Shown one piece after another: positions 19,901 to 26,121 of a stretch of 64,000 nucleotides of DNA; positions within the stretch are counted from its first letter, which is position 1, and each line of letters starts with the position of its first letter. Under the pieces are notes generated by a model that made no database searches, was not told the DNA's origin, and saw nothing but the letters and a program-made list of their open reading frames with translations. The DNA comes from JAAUTS01 sp034440395 (GTDB taxonomy: Bacteria > Verrucomicrobiota > Verrucomicrobiia > Methylacidiphilales > JAAUTS01). Position numbers and translations under genes: made by a program. The stretch is taken from assembly GCA_034440395.1 (NCBI GenBank), contig JAWXBW010000067.1, positions 1-64,000 of the forward strand, read 5' to 3'.

Positions 19901-20507
19901 CATTCATGTTCGCAGTCGCATGGCGGTTACCGTTGGCCGTGACTCCCTGGCGTGTGAGCTGATTGACGAAATTCCAGCTCCAATAAATACTACGCTCCGT
20001 GCCTTCCCATGCCCGCCCCGCGCCAGCAGACTGGAGTCCATACCAGTTTAAGGAATTCGATGTCCACCCATCAAATTTCACTCCAGTGGACGACATGCCA
20101 CCTGCATTTTGTTCCTTATAAATAAGCTGGCCGCCGAGGGTGTAGGTCGAAACACGCAGGGGATTTCTTGCGATGCGCACCTGCATGGCCGACGTGGTGA
20201 TCGTTACCGGATCACTCGCCGTATTGATCGTCACCGTTCCTGGTGTCCATGTTTTTGAGGCATGGGTGGGATCCATGATGAGCGTGTTGGTTGAAACCAC
20301 ACCGCCTGGCCGATAATCCACTTCAGCCACATTCGGAAGAAGTACCCGCACCCTCACCACGTCGGAACCAACGTTCAAGGTCACGGAGCTCGAGTCGTTA
20401 GTTACGCTCGTTACATTTCCAAGTTGCGCCCAAGCGGAACTTACTGCTAGAGCAAGGATCAGTGCTGGAAGAACCCGTTTTAGAATCCACTTTGGCTTGC
20501 TCATCAT
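10977..20507 (-). CDS. Giant secreted GH31 glycosidase fused to SGNH hydrolase
   Basis: About 3176 residues from the preferred start at 20507, which puts a normal signal peptide (ALILALAVSSAWA) at the N-terminus; a start at 20549 would add 14 residues. Positions below use that longer frame. GH31 fills about 1-870, with DGWWNDEFEE near 455 (nucleophile Asp) and VWSGDVY near 516 (acid/base). Then come eight He_PIG Ig domains, four copies of a lectin-like module ending in DE-[IFLV]-R-[IL]-G (near 983-1206, 1396-1606, 1786-1983, 2600-2810), an SGNH/GDSL esterase (GDS near 2190, LGINN, DWVHP near 2416), two carboxypeptidase-regulatory-like domains (2450-2600), a discoidin domain (2913-3033) and the LLKYAFNM C-terminal module. 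A GH31 plus esterase suits an acylated alpha-glycan or hemicellulose at the cell surface. Substrate unknown. Confidence 0.9.
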   Translation of the reverse strand: MMSKPKWILKRVLPALILALAVSSAWAQLGNVTSVTNDSSSVTLNVGSDVVRVRVLLPNVAEVDYRPGGVVSTNTLIMDPTHASKTWTPGTVTINTASDPVTITTSAMQVRIARNPLRVSTYTLGGQLIYKEQNAGGMSSTGVKFDGWTSNSLNWYGLQSAGAGRAWEGTERSIYWSWNFVNQLTRQGVTANGNRHATANMNVMPHGGQTGPFVWTLGNSTIPGFAVLWDNEGGTSTLGNTLELSKTGARGLPELNPKTNVLWFSIVGSPYQIMDAMTQITGRPSMFPKYASGFMNTEWGVDENELKTSIETYRTRKIPLDVYILDFDWKHWGEFDNGEFNWHPVKFPSAASGKLKNFFEDQGNHIMAITKPRIHRNTVQGQQAFDNGWYNSQAGPGTAVALHNDYFSGKPLANLKFSLQAVREWFAQKTVDGAYATGVDGWWNDEFEETDIMDGAAGNVYNQAVQKEIYIYQRAQFPTKRVWSNNRTSYLGSHRYGYSVWSGDVYMAWGQLAVEPPRMLQVINAGLGRTSTDGGGTSGGDLGVGDDSWDNSNQNTKAAHMPIPELYARWIQFSSFMPIFRTHGANPLAQRQPWNFNKTDLGSRSGNGETGSVEAIRFRSKLIPYIYSYERRYAETGIPIVRPLNWDFPSDPNLVNYSQAWMFGDGLLVSPILRNQAAETSKPIYLPVGTWYDYFRGTTYVQASNSNITYNSNDPRWISMPVFAKAGAIIPNYFHNPLYVGQGDQSQLQVDYFPSTSLTSFNYYDDDGVSNNQESNQFFKQIISGQQVGTTVNVNIAARTGTTYTPALQHYIVAIQRFKASSVNVGGSAATVRASLADLRNTAGEGWATGANAQGAVTYVKVSAAVAKSIAATQSAAPALSIVTTSLPNGSVNQDYDQRLFAEGLGSTLTWSLTSGSIPSGLTFDAATARIYGRPTAAASASLTFQLISGGTVTRNVTLTIAAAPLLVHEPFNYEAVGGGLEGAQGGVGFVDFWERKIGSTSDNPAYPTTIDFGNNRYGSLPFTGNRVKLSRGSTGNRYAKVLQSPFVDDNSAKTVWLSFIGTGSGVGSGGLSLTRSAGGSNDSLLTFGKRTGSANWSYDAKVGSQPSAPSSVAVNTTPALVLVKIDITNSSTRTVRMWVNPAISGTAPSDASANITTSQGSNNLSFGRIELTFDGAPETDNLELDEIRLGTNYSDVVVLNQPALVWKQQNITQGVTSTAYNYQIIASGSPTSYALTSGSLAPGLSLNTTTGVLSGTPTTAGTYTATFTATNANGTGAPITLKFTVVQASAPLISVGQTATGQVGTGFSYTLQATGLPTSWSLVSGSLPAGITLNASTGVISGTPTGAGAFTFTVGASNAQGAANPNRPVTITITAPLAGLAYDQIGGSIGNSPVGLGGGGGTIGWGSNTWQGINAGTKRIVAGLTYPGVPAAGNALEMDGSGYVGVSRQFGSGIQRNGQTTWMSLLARVNRTGANGVFIIELTDAGGTQFQVLTESGVANWKFGRSGSTVTSNAPVVSGETALILVRMDMNNGLSSYRLWVNPPVGSQPSDASANGTVTNASSFSFTGVQTIQLDSVSKCYLDEFRLGATWNDVMGAAPVITPSQNPSAMQTIPLNYQVVSSPPATSWTLVSGSLPAGLSFNTNTGVISGTVSTTGTFPIVLTATNATGTSGSQTVTISAVPLAQPTVTSGQTTTGIVGNVFSYQIAANFAISYTLSSGSLPPGVTLNSSTGLLTGTPTTAGNYNPQFTVTNSSGTSAASAIPITVTQLIAYDGFSYPAGTLAGLNGGTGWTAAWDGGQNETNVTGMTYASGGKNLTTAGGRVIIKQGGSFTNFRNLPATYSTGTYWISFIARSNNPGNNGYGGLSLFNGGAEQAFIGQRFNGTTWGMERGAASATSGTSTAASTFIVLKLVLRAGADDVYMWTNPSLDGTPDDGAATPWIGGVDITMNRVRLEAGLSGSTMDFDELRIGNNFAEVAPTTAPLPQPPAVTAGQSATATVNTAFSYTVAATNSPTSYALASGSLPSGVSLNTSTGLLSGTPTVTGTFTPSFTATNANGTSPAVSITITISAVGAAPVVTAGQTATGTQSSSFSYQIVASSSPTSYTLASGTLPTGVSLNTSTGLLSGTPSASGSFSPSFTATNAGGTSPAVSIAITINAASGGGGGSTFRIMTAGDSITANNSYQNHMRTFFTNGGFAATWLGTQGSAPNRHEGWSGRGLDHFNWPTAGGSTSMKDYMDAQFGTAPAPSGTVNVVTLLLGINNMDHGLGVPGGGSTGFPDPTGDGQADGPKLLDNSGHDAWITGQVSQLVDTILNHPSNVRLVIAKIPPVGRGRDSLAANFAAGISRINRLNTTYQTKFDGLSAPAKERVRIVDMNSIAVREYGNAPTFDWGTQQQQEGDWVHPRPDAGLWSEMGQTFYNAIVSFSAPTFAVSGTVTLSGTAQSGVTVSSGGSSTVTDANGNFSLSLSNGTYTLTPSLSGFSYTPATRSVTVNGAAITGQTFTATALPTYSITGTITVGATGLNGVTVSDGTRTATTNVSGVYTLNNVPQGAYTITPSLAGYSFSPVNRSGTLSANLTSQNFSGTFNPATYEGFSYTAGTGALAAKSGGTNWSGAWDGGANDINATGLTYTSGGTLTAAGGKGVFVNNAASFRNVSASAQPDGTYWISFLARSTIPGTNWGGLSLFNGGSEQLFIGQRLNATNWGVERSGGAGANTAVGTGTATFIVAKIVLKAGTDDVYVWANPSLASTPADGTATQLLGLATFTFDRIRIQHGLGTGQTLEVDEVRIGQSYADVAPTGSGGGSAPVITTGQTANGSTGQAFSYTVTASNSPTSWALASGNLPNGVTLATSTGVLSGTPTAGGTFTPSFTATNGTGTSAAQAVSITITAGLDPLFTGTVSGSAPYGNFAIYDANKVFDGDTATFFAPDAASGGFAQIDLGLTLTGRVSTIRFMAREGYTNRTVGGIFQGSSNGTSWTTLHTVGSDPGFVWQQVSISDTTYYRYLRYQHPSSLADIAEVEFRGLTQAAGSGLTTFRTANSLASNGTQDALTPAGDGVPSLLKYAFNMMGAGTGQVSVLTSPNNAVVTASGSAGLPLVDVDGTGKLRITYIRRKSTSNSGISFSAEFSDTLANGTWAVNASATTGVTSIDTTFERVVVTDNLTSANKRFVRVRVTAP

Positions 20508-20595
20508 TAAGAATTGAGAAACAAATAAATCAAATGGGGCTGTAGTCATTGGAACAAGTTACTATTGCTTTATTCAATGCACAATCAGACCCTAG

Positions 20596-20608
20596 GTGTA
20601 CAGTTCAC
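20596..20608. promoter_or_regulatory. Possible LacI operator before the GH31 operon
   Basis: GTGTAC-A-GTTCAC is a nearly perfect dyad in the 77-base gap between the LacI gene and the GH31 gene. Like the better dyads at 320-330 and 26104-26116 it has AC-N-GT at its centre. Similarity is limited to the core, so this is a weak candidate. Confidence 0.3.
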
Positions 20609-20626
20609 TAAATAAGGGTCGCCGAT

Positions 20627-21640
20627 TCAAACAGGTGGACAAGTCCAGCCGTCCCGCCAAACCCCATTGAGAAAAATGGATTTAGGGTGCTCTGGAATAC
20701 CCGCTTCACCCCGATGGATTTGTGCCACGAGTATATCGACCGCCGCCGAACCTATCTCGCCGTGAAGATTATCCACCCCTGCCCAATCTGAGACATCAGA
20801 CCCACTATTCCAGTGGATGACCGCGACATCTTCTGGAACACGTATTCCGCCAGCATTAAGATGAAAGAGGGTGGTGGAATCCCCACAAATAATAACATCG
20901 GGACGACATTCCCGATACCAGTCTGCTAACATCAGATGCCATTCCTCAACGACCAAAGGGGCGATACGTTGCGAAGGATTGAGGTTCCACTGACTTTCCA
21001 CAAACCCCGCCCGCAGAAGACCATCATTAGTTTGATGCACCCACTCCCCACAGACTAAACCGGGGCGACGATATCCAAGCCTGCCCGCATTTTCCATCGC
21101 CAAACGTATATTTTCCAACCCCATGGAAGCCACTCGCGGGTAGCGGGTTCCACTATGATCCCCTTCGATGGCAGACAGGGCGAAAGAGTTTAACTTAGAC
21201 TTCAGCCCTCCGGGAAAGCCGTCGCTAGGTTGAAAAAGAATGACTCCCTCAACTCCCCGCGCATGCATGATACCACAAAGCCGCTCAGGCCTATGTTTTT
21301 TAAACCACATCTTTTCCAAAATGTAGCCAAATTGAGCGCAGCGGTTTTCAATACCTTGGATATAGGGAGAAAGATACGGTGCTTCGTCAATGAAGGTGGC
21401 TGATATGCTATCATGTAACAGCACCAAGCTAGGGACAGTGCCGCTGCCCTTACTAGTCCGCATGTAGGACATGAGCTGCGATATTTTTGCGTCTTCTCTA
21501 TAACCTAATTCCTCAGCCGCACGCCTAACGCGATTTTTGGTGGCCTCGGAGATATTCCGTTTATTTCGAAGAGCCGATGAAACAGCACTAGGCGAGAGAC
21601 CACAATGTTTAGCAAGTTCGCGAATGGTGGGTTTTGGCAT
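20627..21640 (-). CDS. LacI-family transcriptional regulator of the GH31 operon
   Basis: From ATG 21640 the protein starts MPKPTIRELAKHCGLSPSAV, a standard LacI helix-turn-helix with the hinge helix following at about 45-60; an upstream ATG at 21724 would add an unconserved 28-residue tail. The rest is a periplasmic-binding-protein-like effector domain (SMGLENIRLAMENAGRLGY, DVIICGDS, VPEDVAVI). It lies directly upstream of the GH31-GH36-GH63-oxidoreductase genes on the same strand, so it probably represses or activates them in response to a sugar. It differs from the second LacI protein at 26122 but shares the extended HTH-to-hinge spacing and the KISQLMSYMR / KVTMLMSHLR segment, so both belong to one Verrucomicrobial subfamily. 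Confidence 0.88.
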   Translation of the reverse strand: MPKPTIRELAKHCGLSPSAVSSALRNKRNISEATKNRVRRAAEELGYREDAKISQLMSYMRTSKGSGTVPSLVLLHDSISATFIDEAPYLSPYIQGIENRCAQFGYILEKMWFKKHRPERLCGIMHARGVEGVILFQPSDGFPGGLKSKLNSFALSAIEGDHSGTRYPRVASMGLENIRLAMENAGRLGYRRPGLVCGEWVHQTNDGLLRAGFVESQWNLNPSQRIAPLVVEEWHLMLADWYRECRPDVIICGDSTTLFHLNAGGIRVPEDVAVIHWNSGSDVSDWAGVDNLHGEIGSAAVDILVAQIHRGEAGIPEHPKSIFLNGVWRDGWTCPPV

Positions 21641-21712
21641 TAGCAGGTTCCTACTCCACTCTGCCGCAGAACTGTGAACATTCAATTCATAAATACCAAG
21701 AACTCGTTGGAA

Positions 21713-21840
21713 CCATTGAGACAATTAGAAAAACACGGATAGCACGGATACTGAAAAGAAAAAAACTTCTCAGTTTCTCTTTCCGTCCCCCATCCGTGTT
21801 ATCCGTGGTTAAATATTCCCCCTCTTGCTTGCTTGTTTAA
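21713..21840. repeat. Hairpin repeat unit 1 (degenerate, two-module arms)
   Basis: The left arm (about 21731-21750) is eroded and the right arm (21792-21810) contains two copies of the ATCCGTG/TTATCCGTG module instead of three. An A/G-rich loop and a CTTG-rich tail follow the pattern of the complete units. It is directly joined to unit 2. Confidence 0.8.
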
Positions 21841-21990
21841 ACCACTGAGGAAGCACCAGAGTTTTAACCACGGATAACACGGATAACACGGATTTAAGAA
21901 AAGAAAAAATCTTCTCAATTCCCTTTCTGTACCCCATCCGTGTTATCCGTGCTATCCGTGGTTAAATATTCCCCTTCTTGTTTGCTTGCC
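21841..21990. repeat. Hairpin repeat unit 2
   Basis: A complete unit: conserved lead ACCACTGAGGAAGCACCAGA, left arm 21866-21893, loop of 42 bases, right arm 21936-21963, and a CTTG-rich tail. Each arm is 28 bases made of three 9-base modules; the arms are reverse complements except for one base. It ends 44 bases before the GxxExxY gene. Confidence 0.9.
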
Positions 21991-22034
21991 TAATCTGGAT
22001 TGAAGTGTAATTCATTTCATTTAATCTCTAAGCC

Positions 22035-22430
22035 ATGCTCCATGAAGAATTATCAAAAGACATTATCGGTGCTGCTATGGCGGTGCTCAACGCCCTACGT
22101 CCAGGCTTAGACGAAAAACTTTACGAGAATGCTTTAGTCATAGAGTTACGTGCCCGCAAGCGCACCGTCGAACAACAGCGTGAATTCCCTGTGTATTATA
22201 GCGGACAACTCATCGGTAAACTTGTTCCTGATTTAATCGTGGATGGCACCTGCATTGTAGATCCCAAGGTAGTCTCCACTTTCAATGAAGCGCACGTTGC
22301 CCAGATGTTGGGTTATTTAAACATTACGAATCTCGAAGTCGCCTTACTACTAAATTTTAAAGGAGTTAAACTCGATTGGAAACGTGTCGTGAACGACCGC
22401 AAAACCGCAAACAAGGAAATAAGCTTTTAA
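22035..22430 (+). CDS. GxxExxY protein
   Basis: This 131-residue protein carries the name-giving motif GLDEKLY at residues 29-35 and the rest of the family pattern: a QQREFPVYY strand, GKLVPDLIVDG, and a C-terminal AHVAQMLGYL helix followed by LLNF. Length matches the family. Biochemical function is not established; the fold looks nuclease-like (a PD-(D/E)XK-style D...DxK arrangement can be traced in DLIVDGTCIVDPK), which is inference. The gene is bracketed by hairpin repeat units, and its TAA stop lies inside the TTTTAACCACG boundary of the downstream unit, so gene and repeat are physically interlocked. It has no obvious promoter other than what the repeat may supply. Confidence 0.85.
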   Translation: MLHEELSKDIIGAAMAVLNALRPGLDEKLYENALVIELRARKRTVEQQREFPVYYSGQLIGKLVPDLIVDGTCIVDPKVVSTFNEAHVAQMLGYLNITNLEVALLLNFKGVKLDWKRVVNDRKTANKEISF

Positions 22431-22527
22431 CCACGCCTCCGGCCATAGTAATAAGGATAAAGAAAATTTTTTTCTGTCCCCCATCCGTGTTATCCGTGGT
22501 AAAAAAATCCCCTTCTTGCTTGCTTAA
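22424..22527. repeat. Hairpin repeat unit 3 (left arm degenerate)
   Basis: TTTTAACCACG at 22425-22435 is the conserved left boundary and supplies the GxxExxY stop codon; the remainder of the left arm is eroded. The right arm remains as ATCCGTGTTATCCGTGGT (22483-22500), followed by the CTTG tail and direct junction to unit 4. Confidence 0.75.
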
Positions 22528-22680
22528 ACCACCGAAGAGGAACCCAGAATTTTAACCACGGATATCACGGATAACACGGATATAAGAAAAGAAAAAATCT
22601 TATCAGTTTCCCCTTCTGTCCCCCATCCGTGTTATCCGTGATATCCGTGGTTAAATATTCCCCTTCTTGCTTGCTTGCTT
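22528..22680. repeat. Hairpin repeat unit 4, perfectly paired arms
   Basis: The left arm (22554-22581) and right arm (22625-22652) are exact reverse complements over 28 bases. Unlike the consensus, the left arm has GATATC where others have GATAAC, and the right arm has the matching GATATC, a paired change. A tail with three CTTG copies follows. Confidence 0.9.
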
Positions 22681-22682
22681 AA

Positions 22683-22717
22683 ACCACTGAGGAAGAACCC
22701 AGAGTTTTAATCACGGC
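22683..22717. repeat. Truncated repeat unit (lead only)
   Basis: The conserved lead ACCACTGAGGAAG...CCAGAGTTTTAA is present and then stops at TCACGG; no arms follow. It marks the downstream limit of the repeat block beside the GH42 gene. Confidence 0.6.
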
Positions 22718-22760
22718 TCTCCTACTCCCTTTTAAATCCTAGCCCACTACTTAACCCTAC

Positions 22761-24815
22761 TCAGAGTGATCCGCACAACACACGTGTTTCCATCGCTTTT
22801 AATTTTAACTCGCCTCCCACCGTCTCCCCACTTTCCGCATCCACCCAGCTCTTCGTTCCCAAAGAAACCGTCACTGGCTCTTCATTAAAATTCATAACAA
22901 AAACCCAACGCCTCCCCTCTGCTCCCTCCCGCGTCTGCGCCGTTACTCCCGTGGGCAGTCGAGTCCCAAACACGGCCTCAATCCCGACTTCCCGTAAGAT
23001 TGCTTCAATAATGACATCCAACGCCTCTGGCCCGAGACGCGCGGCGATATGGTAAGCTACACCCTTTCCGGTTGCCTTCCGAGTCAGCACGGGCATCCCT
23101 TCATAAAAGTCTCCATCATACGTAGCCAGCACTTCAGCTCCCTCCGCATGATTAAGTTCACAAATATCCTTAGCCTCAAAGGTTCCAACCAACCCAAAAA
23201 GATTATTCTCCGTAAACCGAATCGGCACGTTCCGATAGGCTGGTAACGAATCGATTTCTTCCACCCGAATTCCCACCAGCTCACGTAAAGGCCCAGGAAA
23301 TCCACCGAAAAAGCAAAGATCCGTTTCATTCACAAAACCTGTCATATAGGTCGTGATCAAAGTTCCTCCCTTTTCCACAAAGGAGATCAAACGCTCTGCT
23401 GTGCCAGGCAGTAACATATTCAACATGGGCGCTACCACAACTTGATAACGAGAGAAGTCTGCCGTCTGGTCAGGCGCATCCACCCCGATCCCTCGATGCC
23501 AGAAAGGAGCGACATGATCCACACACGTTCCGACATAATTTTTCACCGAATTAATCGGCGACTCCATCTCTGCAAGTCCCCAACGGTTTTGGTGATCGTG
23601 CAACACCGCCACTTTTGATCGAACCCGACTTTCCAGCAAAGGTTGTAATTTTTTAAACGATTCCCCCACGGCCTGCACCTCGCGGAACACCCGGGTATCC
23701 CCTCGCCCATCATGTGACACCACCGTGCCATGATACTTTTCACTGCTGCCACGACTAGCCCGGAACTGAAAATAACAGACCCCTTGAGAACCGCGTGACA
23801 CCCCGAGCAGGCAACTTGTGCGATGCACCCCCGGCCGTTTCAACGGAGAGGTGCCCGCCCAGTTCACCTGACTAGGTGTGGTCTCGATCAACAGCATAGG
23901 CTCATCGGGCTTCATCGACCGGAATTGATCATGATAAAACGTCGTCCATAATCCTAAATGCCAATGCGGCGACTTCTCCCCCGCTTGACCATTCCAGATG
24001 GGATAACTGTCCCACGAGATAAAATCTACCTCCTTGGCTAAGTCATTATAATCATACAAATCATAATTCCCCATCATATTGATCGTAGTCGGAATCTGCG
24101 GAGAGTACTGACGCAACGGAGCTGCCTCATTACGAATGAACGTCGCCACTTGGTGCGTCATAAACCGTTTCCAGTCCAACCGCAACCCATGAATCCCATC
24201 CATCCGATCGATCTGCTCCCATTCCGTGTAGGTATGACTCCAGAACCGCGACCACCACGCATTATTGAGAGCCTCCAGCGTGCCATATTTTTGTTTTAAC
24301 CACAGACGAAACTCTGCCTTACATAAATCACAATAACAGTAACCACCATACTCATTAGAAATATGCCACGCCAACAAAGCGGGGTGATGCCCATACCGCT
24401 TAGCCAACAATGTATTCATCTGCTGCACTTTTTCCCGGTAAACGGGTGAAGTTAGACAGTGGTTATGCCGCAACCCCTGCTGCCGCCGCCGCCCATCCTC
24501 GCCCACTCGACGAATCTCCTCATACTTCTCCGCCATCCAATTCGGCTTGGCTCCGCTGGGTGTCGCTAAAATGACTCGTTGTCCGTTGGCATGCAGGCGA
24601 TCCATAATTTCATCCAACCACTCGAAACGATAAACCCCCTCGGCTGGCTCCAGCTCGGCCCAAGCAAAGATGCCGAGAGAAACAGTATTTAAAGTAGACT
24701 GCGCTAAGAGCCGCATATCCTCATCCCAAATACCTGGCACATGGCGCCACTGTTCTGGATTATAATCAGAACCGTGAATGAATGACGTGGGGCGAAAGAG
24801 AGTGGAGTTAGACAT
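22761..24815 (-). CDS. GH42 beta-galactosidase
   Basis: This 684-residue enzyme has the three-domain GH42 layout. The TIM barrel (1-390) contains SDYNPEQW, the acid/base Glu in HISNEYGG (near 155), a zinc-type cysteine set CYCDLC (near 160-168) and the nucleophile Glu in LLIETTPSQVNW (near 310). A trimerisation domain with RGIGVD and KGGTLITTYMTGFVNETDL follows, then a short beta domain. No signal peptide is present; the protein should be cytoplasmic and hydrolyse beta-galactosides or alpha-L-arabinosides. It is monocistronic between repeat blocks and belongs to the carbohydrate island on position, although it is separated from the GH31 operon by the repeats and the LacI gene. Confidence 0.92.
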   Translation of the reverse strand: MSNSTLFRPTSFIHGSDYNPEQWRHVPGIWDEDMRLLAQSTLNTVSLGIFAWAELEPAEGVYRFEWLDEIMDRLHANGQRVILATPSGAKPNWMAEKYEEIRRVGEDGRRRQQGLRHNHCLTSPVYREKVQQMNTLLAKRYGHHPALLAWHISNEYGGYCYCDLCKAEFRLWLKQKYGTLEALNNAWWSRFWSHTYTEWEQIDRMDGIHGLRLDWKRFMTHQVATFIRNEAAPLRQYSPQIPTTINMMGNYDLYDYNDLAKEVDFISWDSYPIWNGQAGEKSPHWHLGLWTTFYHDQFRSMKPDEPMLLIETTPSQVNWAGTSPLKRPGVHRTSCLLGVSRGSQGVCYFQFRASRGSSEKYHGTVVSHDGRGDTRVFREVQAVGESFKKLQPLLESRVRSKVAVLHDHQNRWGLAEMESPINSVKNYVGTCVDHVAPFWHRGIGVDAPDQTADFSRYQVVVAPMLNMLLPGTAERLISFVEKGGTLITTYMTGFVNETDLCFFGGFPGPLRELVGIRVEEIDSLPAYRNVPIRFTENNLFGLVGTFEAKDICELNHAEGAEVLATYDGDFYEGMPVLTRKATGKGVAYHIAARLGPEALDVIIEAILREVGIEAVFGTRLPTGVTAQTREGAEGRRWVFVMNFNEEPVTVSLGTKSWVDAESGETVGGELKLKAMETRVLCGSL

Positions 24816-24904
24816 AGAAAAAGCTAGAAAACGATTGACCTACTTTCAATCCATTTCTTAAAAAATGAAGACGAGACTGAATTACTGAAACACTGAACAA
24901 ACCA

Positions 24905-25004
24905 AGAATTTTCTCCATTCCCCTCTCCGCCCAACGCTTGTCCCCCATCCGTGTTATCCGTGTTATCCGTGGTTAAGAAATCCCCTTCTTGTTTGCTTGC
25001 TTAA
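24905..25004. repeat. Hairpin repeat unit 5 (right arm only)
   Basis: A complete three-module right arm (24947-24974) with a CTTG tail, but the left arm is missing or unrecognisable. It joins unit 6 directly. With unit 6 it fills the 447-base gap between the GH42 and PEP-CTERM genes. Confidence 0.8.
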
Positions 25005-25180
<176 letters not shown>

Positions 25181-25201
25181 CACCGATACAAGTTTATGTG
25201 C

Positions 25202-25235
25202 AAAAAATAGGGCTGACTCATAACAAGTCAGCCCT
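25202..25235 (-). terminator. Rho-independent terminator of the PEP-CTERM gene
   Basis: On the minus strand AGGGCTGACT (25235-25226), a 7-base loop and AGTCAGCCCT (25218-25209) form a perfect 10-bp stem, followed by ATTTTTTG. It lies 28 bases after the stop of the PEP-CTERM gene. Confidence 0.9.
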
Positions 25236-25262
25236 AATCATTTGAAAAAATAACGGCGTTTT

Positions 25263-26054
25263 TTACGCAGCAAAACGGCGGCGTAAAAAGAACAAGGCAC
25301 CTAAACCAAGAGCTAGCAAGGCATAGGTGGAAGGCTCGGGGATCGGCGAGACGTCGGCCCATGTGGTTCCAATGCGGACATCATCAATGGTGAATAGACC
25401 GTTGGCAGCAAAGAATTTAATGCCGCCGATACCAGGGTTCACTCCCCAGTTAGTTCCGGTGAAGGATGCCGAGGCTAATGAACCACTGGGCGTCAAACCA
25501 GCACCTAAGCCAGTCGGATCAATAAAGAAGGTAGTGGGCGTGGCACCTGCAGAGTCATAGGTGAAGGCCATCATATAGGTTGTGCTCAACGCTGGCGCAA
25601 ATGCAGTGTTCACCAGCGCACCACTACCGTTGTGATTGGCAAAAATGTTAGCACCGTTGATCCCAAACAATGAACTCCAGTTGTTGTTACCAGTCTCATG
25701 CAATCCAACTTCAAAATAGGTAGGAAGTTGTGCAAAATTGACGGTGAAGCTACCCCAGACTCGACCTGTCTGATTCGCAAAAGCACGACTGAAACCGTTG
25801 CCGAAGCTTGGGTTGTCAAACTTAGAAACGGCATTAGCGCCGCTAGATACAAGCCCTGGGAAACTCTGGGTGGTGGCTTGGATCTCATAGCGATCGGCTT
25901 GGGCGACCCATGGTGCCGTCCAACCTGTGCCGCCGTTGGCACCAGTGAGCTGCGAGCCGGTGGTGTAGTTGAAGAATTCTTCGGCGATGATAACCGCATG
26001 GCTGTTGACCAACGATGAACTCATAAGTATTGCTAGAAGTAATAGTTTTTTCAT
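25263..26054 (-). CDS. PEP-CTERM sorting domain protein
   Basis: This 263-residue protein has an N-terminal signal peptide (MKKLLLLAILMSSSLVNSHA) and a C-terminal PEP-CTERM signal: IPEPSTYALLALGL, a hydrophobic helix, then LRRRFAA. Such tails direct export and anchoring by an exosortase, which is not in this window. The body is one copy of the lectin-like module also found four times in the GH31 giant, with the same F-x-Y...GGTGW...W opening and DDVRIGTTWADV ending. A sugar-binding surface role is inferred. It is divergent from the LacI gene at 26122 and ends in a strong terminator. Confidence 0.9.
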   Translation of the reverse strand: MKKLLLLAILMSSSLVNSHAVIIAEEFFNYTTGSQLTGANGGTGWTAPWVAQADRYEIQATTQSFPGLVSSGANAVSKFDNPSFGNGFSRAFANQTGRVWGSFTVNFAQLPTYFEVGLHETGNNNWSSLFGINGANIFANHNGSGALVNTAFAPALSTTYMMAFTYDSAGATPTTFFIDPTGLGAGLTPSGSLASASFTGTNWGVNPGIGGIKFFAANGLFTIDDVRIGTTWADVSPIPEPSTYALLALGLGALFFLRRRFAA

Positions 26055-26074
26055 AGGGAATTAATTTATCACAC

Positions 26075-26116
26075 TTGCAATTCTTTCTGCTAGTGGTAAT
26101 TATCGGGACAGTCCCG
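26075..26116 (+). promoter_or_regulatory. Promoter and palindromic operator of the LacI gene
   Basis: TTGCAA (26075-26080), 16 bases, TAATTA (26097-26102), then the perfect dyad CGGGAC-A-GTCCCG (26104-26116) just before ATG 26122. The position over the expected transcription start suits repression. The decayed copy at 291-330 keeps the same spacing. It may also act on the divergent PEP-CTERM gene. Confidence 0.6.
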
Positions 26117-26121
26117 AGCTT

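Noticed and set aside
21713..22717. CRISPR array
   Set aside because: The repeats are inverted arms of 28 bases in units of about 150 bases with similar loops, not short direct repeats with unique spacers; no cas genes.
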